From: Pseudomonadota bacterium
Lineage (GTDB): Bacteria; Pseudomonadota; Gammaproteobacteria; Burkholderiales; JAJZQI01
Assembly (NCBI GenBank): GCA_021851875.1
Contig: JAJZQI010000006.1
Span: forward strand, 1 to 64,000
Direction: 5' to 3'
DNA length: 64,000 bases
Shown: in pieces, positions 56,568-63,700 of the stretch
Position numbering within the stretch: position 1 is the first letter of the stretch
Layout: every line of letters starts with the position of its first letter
Notes under the pieces: model-generated
What the model saw: only the letters and a program-made list of their open reading frames with translations
What the model was told of the DNA's origin: nothing
Database searches by the model: none
Made by a program: the position numbers and the translations under genes

Positions 56568-57205
56568 ACGCAGCAGACCGTATCTCCGTTATCCTGATCG
56601 ACGATCACCCCCTGTTCCGCAAGGGGCTGATCCACGTTCTGTCGGTCAAACCGAATATCAGCGTAACGGCCGAATTCGCCGACAGCGCCGCCACGCGCGA
56701 CTGGCTGGCCGCCGGCAACAAGGCCGACGTGGCGCTGCTCGACCGCTCGCTGAAAGACGAAGACGGTCTTGAGCTGGTGCCCGACCTCAAATCGCATGGC
56801 ATCAAGATCATCATGCTGACCATTGCGGAAGAAGACTACGAAATCCGCGACGCGATCGAAACCGGCGTGGACGGTTACGTGCTCAAGACCAGCGAAGCGG
56901 AGCACATCATGCAGGCCATTACCGCCGTGCACCAGGGCTCCAGCATGTTCCCCGGCCACATCATGCAGAAAATGGCCAAGGGCGAGCTGCACCATGGCGT
57001 ATTCGACCGCCTGTCGCCGCGCGAACTGGAAATTGTCACCTACGTTGCCCGCGGCATGTCCAACCGCGCCATCGGCGATGCGCTCAATCTGTCGGAAAAC
57101 ACCGTGCGCAACCACTTGCGCAGCGTGCTGGAAAAACTGGGCTTGTCCAACCGCGTGCAGGTCGCCACGCTGGCTCTCAAACAGGGATTAGTACGAAAAG
57201 AGTGA
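56564..57205 (+). CDS. NarL/FixJ-type response regulator
   Basis: This 213-residue protein has a receiver (1-120: DD at 13-14, phospho-acceptor D60 in VALLDRSLKDEDGLEL, switch Thr in MLTIAEED, Lys in VLKTSEAE). A LuxR-type helix-turn-helix follows (LSPRELEIVTYVARGMSNRAIGDALNLSENTVRNHLRSVLEKL). There is no histidine kinase next to it, so it is an orphan here, possibly served by a NarX-like kinase elsewhere. The ATG overlaps the SDR stop; the track start upstream lies in the SDR frame region. The target is unknown. Confidence 0.92.
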   Translation: MNAADRISVILIDDHPLFRKGLIHVLSVKPNISVTAEFADSAATRDWLAAGNKADVALLDRSLKDEDGLELVPDLKSHGIKIIMLTIAEEDYEIRDAIETGVDGYVLKTSEAEHIMQAITAVHQGSSMFPGHIMQKMAKGELHHGVFDRLSPRELEIVTYVARGMSNRAIGDALNLSENTVRNHLRSVLEKLGLSNRVQVATLALKQGLVRKE

Positions 57206-57314
57206 CGCAGTTACGCAACAGCATCACAATCAACCCACATAAACTGGTAGCAAAATACCAATCCGTGTGTTATATTTCGTCCCGCAAGTGTGATGCTTGT
57301 TTCTGTTCACTGAT

Positions 57315-57340
57315 AGCCCCGAATTTCGGGGCTTTTTTTT
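57315..57340 (+). terminator. Terminator after the response regulator
   Basis: AGCCCCGAA-TTTCGGGGCT followed by TTTTTTT, 110 bases past the stop. The intervening stretch is non-coding and could be a 3' UTR or a small RNA. Confidence 0.9.
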
Positions 57341-57434
57341 CGCCCGCCGCCGCCGGCCCAAAAGCATATGCGCCGGAAAAATGTCGGGCAGTACCCGTCC
57401 AGCTAGACAATGACCCAAGCCAATGAGGTGATGC

Positions 57435-59066
57435 ATGACTGCAGCCGAACTTCTGGTCAAATGCCTTGAAGCCGAAGGCGTGCGCTTTATCTTCGGCATC
57501 CCGGGCGAGGAAAATCTCGCTGTCATGGATGCCCTGCTCGACTCGCCCATCCGTTTCATCACCACCCGCCACGAACAGGGCGCCGCCTTCATGGCCGACG
57601 TATACGGTCGGCTCACCGGCCGCCCCGGCGTGTGCATGGCAACACTGGGGCCCGGCGCCACCAATTTGGTGACCGGCGTGGCCGATGCCAACATGGACCA
57701 TGCACCGCTCGTCGCCATCGCCGGCCAGGCGGCCACCAACCGCCTGCACAAGGAATCGCACCAGGTGCTGGACCTGGCTGCCCTGTTTCAACCGATCAGC
57801 AAATTCTCCACCCAGATTCTCAACCCGGAAATCGTGCCGGAGGTCATCCGCAAGGCCTTCAAAGTCGCCGAGGAAGAAAAGCCCGGCGCCAGCTTCATCG
57901 AATTCCCCGAGAACATGGCGGCCATCGAAATTCACGGCGAGCCGCTGCCCGTCACCGCACCGGTTATTCCCTATCCGTCCCATACCCAGCTGGAACTGGC
58001 CGCCGGCATTCTCGACCAGGCCAATTTTCCGCTCATCCTGGCGGGCAACGGCATCGTCCGCGCCGGCCAGTGCGATGCGCTGCTGCAATGCGCCGAAAAG
58101 CTCAACATCCCGGTTGCCACCACCTTCATGGCCAAGGGCGCCATTCCCGCCGGCCACCCGCTCACCCTCGGCACCGTGGGTCTGCAAGCGCACGACTACA
58201 TCTCCTGCGGCTTCGAACGGGCCGACGTCATCCTCTGCCTGGGCTACGACCTGGTGGAATACCACCCGCACCTGTGGCATCAGGACAAAAACCGCAAAAT
58301 CATCCACATCGACACCCAGCCCGCCGAGGTCGACTCGCACTACAACATCAGCTGCAGCGTCGTGGGGGATTTCAAGGTCGCGCTGGAACAGCTGGCCGGC
58401 CTGGCCCGCACCCACCACGACACGCCGCACACGGCACTGCGCAACGCCATCTTCCGCGAACTGCACCTGGACGACGACGATCCCGGCTTCCCGCTCAAAC
58501 CCCAACGCATCATCGCCGACCTGCGCAAAGCCATGGGCGACGACGACATCGTCGTGTGCGACGTGGGCGCCCATAAAATGTGGATGGCCCGCATGTACCC
58601 CTGTACCCGCCCCAACACCTGCATCATTTCCAACGGCTTCGCCAGCATGGGCATTGCCGTGCCGGGCGCCCTGGCCGCCAAGCTCTGCTATCCAGACAAA
58701 AAAGTCGTCGCCGTCACCGGCGACGCCGGTTTTCTGATGAACTCGCAGGAAATCGAAACCGCCCTGCGCGAGCAGACGCCCTGCGTCATTCTCATCTGGA
58801 ACGACGGCGGCTACGGCCTCATCGAGTGGAAACAGCAGATCCACTACAAACGCACATCCCACGTCCGCTTCGGCAACCCCGATTTCGTCAAATACGCCGA
58901 ATCCTTCGGCGGCAAAGGCTACCGCATCCACCGCGCCAGCGACCTCCTGCCCACCCTGGAACAAGCCCTGCAAGACAACACCGTCAGCCTCATCGACTGC
59001 CCGGTGGACTACCGCGAAAACCTCAAGCTCACGGCCAAACTGGGCGAGATGGTGTGCCCGATTTGA
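57435..59066 (+). CDS. Thiamine-diphosphate enzyme, acetolactate synthase large-subunit type
   Basis: This 543-residue protein has three TPP-enzyme domains. The N-terminal catalytic glutamate lies in TTRHEQGAAFMADVYGRLTG, the middle domain has PLILAGNGIVRAG, and the TPP motif is VVAVTGDAGFLMNSQEIETA...IWNDGGYGLIEWKQ. No small regulatory subunit (ilvN/H) is adjacent, and the C-terminal motif resembles the catabolic AlsS group more than IlvB/I. It may make acetolactate for overflow metabolism or use another 2-oxoacid. Behind TGAGGTGATGC ribosome site; monocistronic. Confidence 0.85.
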   Translation: MTAAELLVKCLEAEGVRFIFGIPGEENLAVMDALLDSPIRFITTRHEQGAAFMADVYGRLTGRPGVCMATLGPGATNLVTGVADANMDHAPLVAIAGQAATNRLHKESHQVLDLAALFQPISKFSTQILNPEIVPEVIRKAFKVAEEEKPGASFIEFPENMAAIEIHGEPLPVTAPVIPYPSHTQLELAAGILDQANFPLILAGNGIVRAGQCDALLQCAEKLNIPVATTFMAKGAIPAGHPLTLGTVGLQAHDYISCGFERADVILCLGYDLVEYHPHLWHQDKNRKIIHIDTQPAEVDSHYNISCSVVGDFKVALEQLAGLARTHHDTPHTALRNAIFRELHLDDDDPGFPLKPQRIIADLRKAMGDDDIVVCDVGAHKMWMARMYPCTRPNTCIISNGFASMGIAVPGALAAKLCYPDKKVVAVTGDAGFLMNSQEIETALREQTPCVILIWNDGGYGLIEWKQQIHYKRTSHVRFGNPDFVKYAESFGGKGYRIHRASDLLPTLEQALQDNTVSLIDCPVDYRENLKLTAKLGEMVCPI

Positions 59067-59167
59067 TGGTTTGCCCGACTTAACTGCCTGTCACCGGCAG
59101 GCAATATTCCTACGGCATAATGGTGGCTGGTTTTAGCTCAACGCCACTCATCCAACAGGGGGCCAAA

Positions 59168-59581
59168 ATGTCCAGCCAACAAGTGTTCGCCGACAAGCAT
59201 GTTAAACCCGCCGAAATTGCAAACCTGCTGGCCTCCGTCGGCTGGGGCAATGAAGCGGATTACGACTATTCGGTCATTGCACGGTCGTTGGCTGCTTACC
59301 CCATTATTGCCTATTGCCGGGATGCCGACGGCTTGCTGACCGGATACATCAGCGCATTCACGGATGGCGCGTTTTCAACCTTTGTCGGGGAGCTGGTCGT
59401 GCGCCCGAGCCATCAGCGCCGCGGTATTGGATCTGCCTTGCTGGCGTATATCGTTGCGCAGTGCCATGGCATTCCCGTTTATGCCACGCCGTTCCAGGAC
59501 AGCGAGCCATTCTTTCTGAACAGAGGCTTCCGGCTACCGGAACGCCTGATGTCCGTAGTGTCGCTACGCAATGCCGCGTAA
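59168..59581 (+). CDS. GNAT-family N-acetyltransferase
   Basis: This 137-residue protein has the motif A VGELVVRPSHQRRGIGSALLAYIV, followed by YATPFQDSEPFFLNRGFR. It is compact, like PhnO/YhbS-type acetyltransferases. The substrate is unknown. The ATG at 59168 has AGGGGG upstream; the track start adds 16 unrelated residues. It stands alone, converging with a small hypothetical gene. Confidence 0.88.
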   Translation: MSSQQVFADKHVKPAEIANLLASVGWGNEADYDYSVIARSLAAYPIIAYCRDADGLLTGYISAFTDGAFSTFVGELVVRPSHQRRGIGSALLAYIVAQCHGIPVYATPFQDSEPFFLNRGFRLPERLMSVVSLRNAA

Positions 59582-59599
59582 GCCTGCGGGCAGACAGGC

Positions 59600-59833
59600 T
59601 CAAAACCCGTCGCGCTGGCTGCCCCAGGGGTGCGAACCGGGTACCACGCTCGCCTTGATACCAGCCTTCTCGACATCGGCCAGGGTTTTGTACAGAGTGG
59701 CTTCGTGCGCCAGCGTGCTGCCCTTCATCACGGCGACATAACGTGCTACGGTATCCACGTCACACACGTATCCGCCGCCCGGGTCCTCCACGCTGCGCAG
59801 GTTGCCGTCCCAGTCCATGAAATATCCACTCAT
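59600..59833 (-). CDS. Small conserved hypothetical protein
   Basis: This 77-residue soluble protein begins MSGYFMDWDGNLRSVEDPGGGYVCDVDTVARY and ends VPGSHPWGSQRDGF. No domain is recognised. A good AAGGAAAA ribosome site precedes the ATG, and the codon use is like neighbouring genes, so it is probably real. It converges with the GNAT gene and has a 367-base upstream region. Confidence 0.65.
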   Translation of the reverse strand: MSGYFMDWDGNLRSVEDPGGGYVCDVDTVARYVAVMKGSTLAHEATLYKTLADVEKAGIKASVVPGSHPWGSQRDGF

Positions 59834-60200
59834 TTTTCCTTGATCCTTACCCTATGCTGTTCAAATCGCCCCGCTCGGGGACACAGCAAGTTTAGCAAGC
59901 TCCGTGCCCCCACCGCGGCCTGCATGAGCCAGAGCCGGCACAACCGGTAGCGGGCCGAGCTGAGCAACAATGCACAACGTTTGTCGCGCTTCTAACCGGT
60001 GCAAAACTGGGCTGGTTTCCTACATGACTTGTCGGCTTTGCCACACGAAAACCGACAGCAGAGCCAGGGGGCCACCTGTTTTCCCATTGATATTCAACAA
60101 GATTTCATCTGGCATCAGAATTGCTGAGGCAGCCTGATACACATATCCCGTCCTGCGGACAAAACAGGGCGCACCTTGTTAACTGAAAATGGGGCAGGCC
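59834..60200. other. 367-base intergenic region, no recognised element
   Basis: It lies between two divergent genes, so both promoters should be here. No ORF with coding character, repeat or strong hairpin stands out. The only notable parts are a short GC inverted repeat (CCCCGCTCGGGG) near 59872 and an AT-rich stretch around 60085-60125. Confidence 0.6.
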
Positions 60201-60626
60201 ATGAATGAGTTATTCGCAATTTGCCGTACACATGAAATCGATGATGAACAGCCGCGCGGCTTCTGGCTGGCTGTAAAAGGTGAAAACGGCAAGGCCAAAC
60301 CCTGGCCGATCGTGATTACCCGCAAGGGCAACCGTTTCTTCGGCTTTGAGAATGCCTGCCCGCATACCGGCAGCCGCCTCGACTCCGTTCCCAATCAGTT
60401 TACCGACGCAGAAGGGCATTTCCTGCGCTGCGGCGTGCATGGCGCGCTATTCGATAGCGATACCGGCACCTGTTTTTCCGGTCCCTGCCAAGGCCGGAAA
60501 TTGACGCCGGTGACGCTGATTATCGACGACGGCGACGTCTGCATTACCGGCATCGACCTGGCAGAAGAGGACGGACTCGACCTCATTGAGGAAGAGGTTC
60601 CGGAAGTTGAAATCGAGCAGGGCTGA
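60201..60626 (+). CDS. Rieske [2Fe-2S] ferredoxin-like protein
   Basis: This 141-residue protein consists of one Rieske domain. Ligands are C53-P-H55 (NACPHTGSRLD) and C77-G-V-H80 (LRCGVHGALFD). Two further cysteines (91, 96) occur in TGTCFSGPCQGR, as in Rieske ferredoxins of oxygenases. The tail is strongly acidic (EEDGLDLIEEEVPEVEIEQ). It is cytoplasmic with no signal or anchor. No oxygenase gene is adjacent. The start at 60201 follows GGGGCAGG; the alternative at 60189 lacks a site. Followed 36 bases later by the CCA-tail paralogue. Confidence 0.9.
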   Translation: MNELFAICRTHEIDDEQPRGFWLAVKGENGKAKPWPIVITRKGNRFFGFENACPHTGSRLDSVPNQFTDAEGHFLRCGVHGALFDSDTGTCFSGPCQGRKLTPVTLIIDDGDVCITGIDLAEEDGLDLIEEEVPEVEIEQG

Positions 60627-60662
60627 GCACTGCAAATTTACCGGCAAAATCACCGCAAACCC

Positions 60663-61517
60663 ATGACAGCCAAACCCTTGCAACGCACACTCGATCTTGT
60701 GCAAGTCGATCCGGCCCTCAGCGTGCTGCGGCTGGCCGCCCAGTATGCCGATCCGGATGGCGCATTGGACGATGACACCCTCGATCTGATGTATGAACGG
60801 GTGAGCGCCGGAGTACTGGCACATCTGGCGCCCACGGCCATCTGGCAGGAACTGGAGCGCGGCCTGATGGCCGTGCGTCCTTCGCGCATGCTTCGCGTGC
60901 TGTACGCCAGCGGCGCGCTGCCCGTCATTCTGCCGGAAGTGGCAGCGCTGTTTGGCGTGCCGCAGATCGCCGACGATCCGCCGCAGGTGGATATCGGTCG
61001 GCATCTGCTGCGCGTGCTGGATGAGACTGCGCTGTGCGACGCCCCTCTGGCCGTGCGCTTTGCCGCGCTGGTCATGAACGTGGGCAAGGCCGACTCGCCG
61101 CCGGAACATCTGCCCGTTCACTACCGGCATGTCGAAAGAGGCGCGCCGCGCATCCATGCTATTTGTGACCGCCTGGGCGTGCCGGCCGACTGCCGTGATC
61201 TGGCGCTGCTGGCCTTGGTGGAATATGAAAGGGTGCATCGGGTGACTGAAATGCGCGCCGGGCCGGTAGCCGCCATGCTGGAGCGGTTGGAGGGCTTCAC
61301 CCAGCCGACCCGCTTCAAGCAGTTCATGACGCTGTGCGCATGCGACTATGGCGCATATGAAGGGCGCATCACGCAAAACTATCCCAAGGCAAAGTTGCTG
61401 TGCTCGGCACTGAAAGCCTGCGAGGGCATCCAGGCCGACGACCCGGACAGCCTGCAGGAGGCGAGGGCGCTGGCCATTGCCGTTGCTTTCCGCTCAGAAC
61501 GGTGGGGCGGCCGCTGA
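60663..61517 (+). CDS. Tail-only paralogue of the CCA-adding enzyme, degenerate HD site
   Basis: This 284-residue protein matches only the C-terminal RNA-binding and HD portion of bacterial multifunctional CCA-adding enzymes. The matching segments are DPALSVLRLAAQYA, PTAIWQELERGLMAVRPSRMLRVL, ALPVILPEVAALFGVPQ, VDIGRHLLRVLDE and PADCRDLALLALVEY. The nucleotidyltransferase head with its active-site aspartates is missing, so it cannot add CCA. The HD pair of the phosphohydrolase (THDLGK) is replaced by M138-N139 (LVMNVGKADSPP), while H114 and later histidines remain. It may bind tRNA or modulate the true Cca. Confidence 0.8.
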   Translation: MTAKPLQRTLDLVQVDPALSVLRLAAQYADPDGALDDDTLDLMYERVSAGVLAHLAPTAIWQELERGLMAVRPSRMLRVLYASGALPVILPEVAALFGVPQIADDPPQVDIGRHLLRVLDETALCDAPLAVRFAALVMNVGKADSPPEHLPVHYRHVERGAPRIHAICDRLGVPADCRDLALLALVEYERVHRVTEMRAGPVAAMLERLEGFTQPTRFKQFMTLCACDYGAYEGRITQNYPKAKLLCSALKACEGIQADDPDSLQEARALAIAVAFRSERWGGR

Positions 61518-61560
61518 CTCATGCGCGCCGCATTTTGTTTACCTCCGACAAGGAACGGCC

Positions 61561-61986
61561 ATGGCCAAATCGCTGACAGTGTTTCTGACCCGGGCGCAGG
61601 TGCCGGCGCGAAACGATCTGCAGAATGCCATTAAAGATCTGCGTTTCAGGCTTGCTTTAGATGACGCCTATGCCCCTTTTGACCGCTCCGGCTATGTGCC
61701 CTGTACGCTCGACGGCGAAGACGCCGGTATCGATATCAGGTTCGCCGATAGCCGGGCCCAGTTGAGCGATCAGCCCGCGCTGCAGGAGCAAGCGGGCGAT
61801 CACGCGGTTGCCATGCTGCTGCGCGCCGGCGGGGACCCGCGTGAGGAAACCAGCATGCTGATACTCGCGGCGGTCCTGGCAGCCCGCTTCGACGGCCTGG
61901 TTTTGCGTCCGGGCGGCGATACTTTTGTGTCTGCCGAGCCATTGTCGCAAGAGGCCCGGTCGGCCTTTGCCGCGCTGGCGGAATAA
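61561..61986 (+). CDS. Hypothetical protein
   Basis: This 141-residue acidic protein has no recognised family. It begins MAKSLTVFLTRAQVPARNDLQNAIKDLRF; the middle has GYVPCTLDGEDAGIDIRFADS, and the C-terminal half is helical (SMLILAAVLAARFDGLVLRPGGDTFV). The general look resembles small immunity or DUF-type proteins that bind a partner. A good AAGGAACGG site precedes the ATG at 61561. It lies 43 bases after the CCA-tail gene and 27 before another small gene. Confidence 0.65.
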   Translation: MAKSLTVFLTRAQVPARNDLQNAIKDLRFRLALDDAYAPFDRSGYVPCTLDGEDAGIDIRFADSRAQLSDQPALQEQAGDHAVAMLLRAGGDPREETSMLILAAVLAARFDGLVLRPGGDTFVSAEPLSQEARSAFAALAE

Positions 61987-62013
61987 TCGCTCGCAGCGCA
62001 GTCCGTGCCGTCC

Positions 62014-62334
62014 ATGAAAACCTATGTTCCGGAGCTCAGCGAACAGCGCATGATTGCCAAGGCGCCGGAACACCCGGTCGACTTCGCTGCCGACAATGAC
62101 TACATCAATGCCTGCGTGCATGGCATCGCCGCGGCCTTCGGCCTGGACCCCTTTGCCGGACAGCCTGCCAAACTCATCCCGGCGCGCGCCCTGATCAAGC
62201 AACTGATTGTCTGGTGGCGCACCCTTGAGCCCGCAAGTGCTGCCCAACACGAGGCTTTTTCACGTTTGCCGGGAAGCATCCGGCTGCTTGACACCCATTC
62301 CAGCTGGTGGCGCGAGAATACGCACAAACGCTGA
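62014..62334 (+). CDS. Small hypothetical protein
   Basis: This 106-residue protein has HPVDFAADNDYINACVHGIAAAFGLDPF and ALIKQLIVWWRTLEP, ending with SSWWRENTHKR. No domain is known to me. A GTG at 62005 would add three residues; neither start has a clear ribosome site, so expression may depend on coupling to the gene 27 bases upstream. Codon use is consistent with a real gene. Confidence 0.55.
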   Translation: MKTYVPELSEQRMIAKAPEHPVDFAADNDYINACVHGIAAAFGLDPFAGQPAKLIPARALIKQLIVWWRTLEPASAAQHEAFSRLPGSIRLLDTHSSWWRENTHKR

Positions 62335-62469
62335 GAGCGTATCCCGGTTTCCCCCTATTCATTTGTCCTGGTTTGTCGTGTTGTTTGTCTCGTTAATTTT
62401 TATTATTCATGTCATACTGCAGTTAATCTTTTTGAATAAAAATAATTGATGTTCCCATCAGATTCCAAA

Positions 62470-62497
62470 ATGGCGGAAGGCGGGGGGGGGAATAATG
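62470..62497 (+). repeat. G9 homopolymer in the translation start region of the DUF917 gene
   Basis: Nine consecutive G (62482-62490) lie between an upstream ATG (62470) and the annotated ATG (62495). With nine G the upstream ATG is out of frame. With eight or eleven it would read in frame into the gene. The tract also sets the distance from GGAAGG to the ATG. Such tracts are classical slippage sites. Confidence 0.6.
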
Positions 62498-63700
62498 TCG
62501 GTTTATCAATACGGCTACACTGATTTTCTTGCCGTAGCCGCCGGAGCGGCCATTTTTGCCAGTGGCGGGGGCGGCAGTTACACCGACGCATTGAGTGTAC
62601 TGGCCGATCTGGCACAGTGGCAGGGCACGGTGACCGTGCAAGATTACGATGGCGGCAGCAATTGCGGCGTGCTGGCCCTGATGGGCTCGCCCGACGCGGC
62701 AGACAGCCTCACTTTCGGCGACATTGCCAATTCGGTGGCCAACACGGTCGCCCAATTTGCCGGCGGCACCGGCTATCCGCTCGAGTGTGTCATCCCGGTC
62801 GAAATCGGACCGATCAATTCCATCGTACCGCTTATTGCCGCAGTCATGTCTGAATTTACCGGCATACAGTCGGTTGTGAACGGCGACGGCGCCGGACGCG
62901 CAGTACCCGAACTGCCGCAAACCACCTACAGCGCTGCCATGCCGGTCAGTCCGGCCGCGCTTGCCGACAATGCGGGCCAGGTCTATCAGGCGCAATCCGC
63001 ACTTCTGTCCGCTCCGACCGCGGCGCAAATGGAAACACTGGCCGGCGGCATCGTCTCCGCTTTCGGCAGCGTTTCAGGCATCGCCCTATGGCCCTCCAAC
63101 CCGGCCAATAATTTTGCATTAAGCGGCAGCTACATCGCCGGCACGCTGGAGCAGGCACGCCAACTCGGCCTGTTTTTGCTGAATGCGGCAAGTCCGCCCA
63201 GCGCGACCGCCGTCGCCGGCGAGATCACGCAGCTTACCGGCCGGGCCGCATCTGTTGTCGCCGACAACTTTTACATTACCGCAATCACTCAATCGACCAC
63301 CAGCCAGTCGCTCGATACCGGCGTGATCCGGCTTGATAACACGGTTGATCCGGCAAACAGCACGCAGACCCATTACATATACAATCTTAACGAAAATCTG
63401 ATTATGTATTCGGCACAGTCCCAGGTGCCGGATATCATTGCGCCCGACTCCATTTGCTACTACTCTTCCGCTACGGGACGCGGGTTTTCCAATGCCGCGG
63501 ACGATCTCGCCGTTTACTTTGACAGCCGCACGGGCAAAAGCACCGGTCAGCCCGTCAGTATCCTGCGTATTGCCGCATTGCCGCAGTTCTACCAGGCAGC
63601 GGGAGTGCTTTCGTCTTTCGCCGCGCTGTTGCGTAATATCGGCTATGCCGGGGCGCTGCCCTATCCGGATAAGGGATATGATCGAACGCGACGACAATAA
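62495..63700 (+). CDS. DUF917 family protein
   Basis: This 401-residue protein resembles DUF917 (S-methyl thiohydantoin desulfurase-like), with GAAIFASGGGGSYTDAL near the N-terminus and SVVNGDGAGRAVPELPQTTY as the most diagnostic block. Members often lie beside hydantoinase/oxoprolinase genes, but none is in view. It lacks a signal peptide. The C-terminal 200 residues are more divergent. The start region contains a G9 tract. It overlaps the next gene by 23 bases, so it is co-expressed with a PAS-domain sensor. Confidence 0.75.
   Translation: MSVYQYGYTDFLAVAAGAAIFASGGGGSYTDALSVLADLAQWQGTVTVQDYDGGSNCGVLALMGSPDAADSLTFGDIANSVANTVAQFAGGTGYPLECVIPVEIGPINSIVPLIAAVMSEFTGIQSVVNGDGAGRAVPELPQTTYSAAMPVSPAALADNAGQVYQAQSALLSAPTAAQMETLAGGIVSAFGSVSGIALWPSNPANNFALSGSYIAGTLEQARQLGLFLLNAASPPSATAVAGEITQLTGRAASVVADNFYITAITQSTTSQSLDTGVIRLDNTVDPANSTQTHYIYNLNENLIMYSAQSQVPDIIAPDSICYYSSATGRGFSNAADDLAVYFDSRTGKSTGQPVSILRIAALPQFYQAAGVLSSFAALLRNIGYAGALPYPDKGYDRTRRQ

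Noticed and set aside
57270-58973. 567-codon ORF antisense to the acetolactate-synthase-like gene
   Set aside because: The sense gene has full TPP-enzyme motifs; the antisense product has none.
59085-59110. Hairpin GCCTGTCACCGGCAGGC as a terminator of the acetolactate-synthase-like gene
   Set aside because: Stem is plausible but there is no U-tract; left uncalled.
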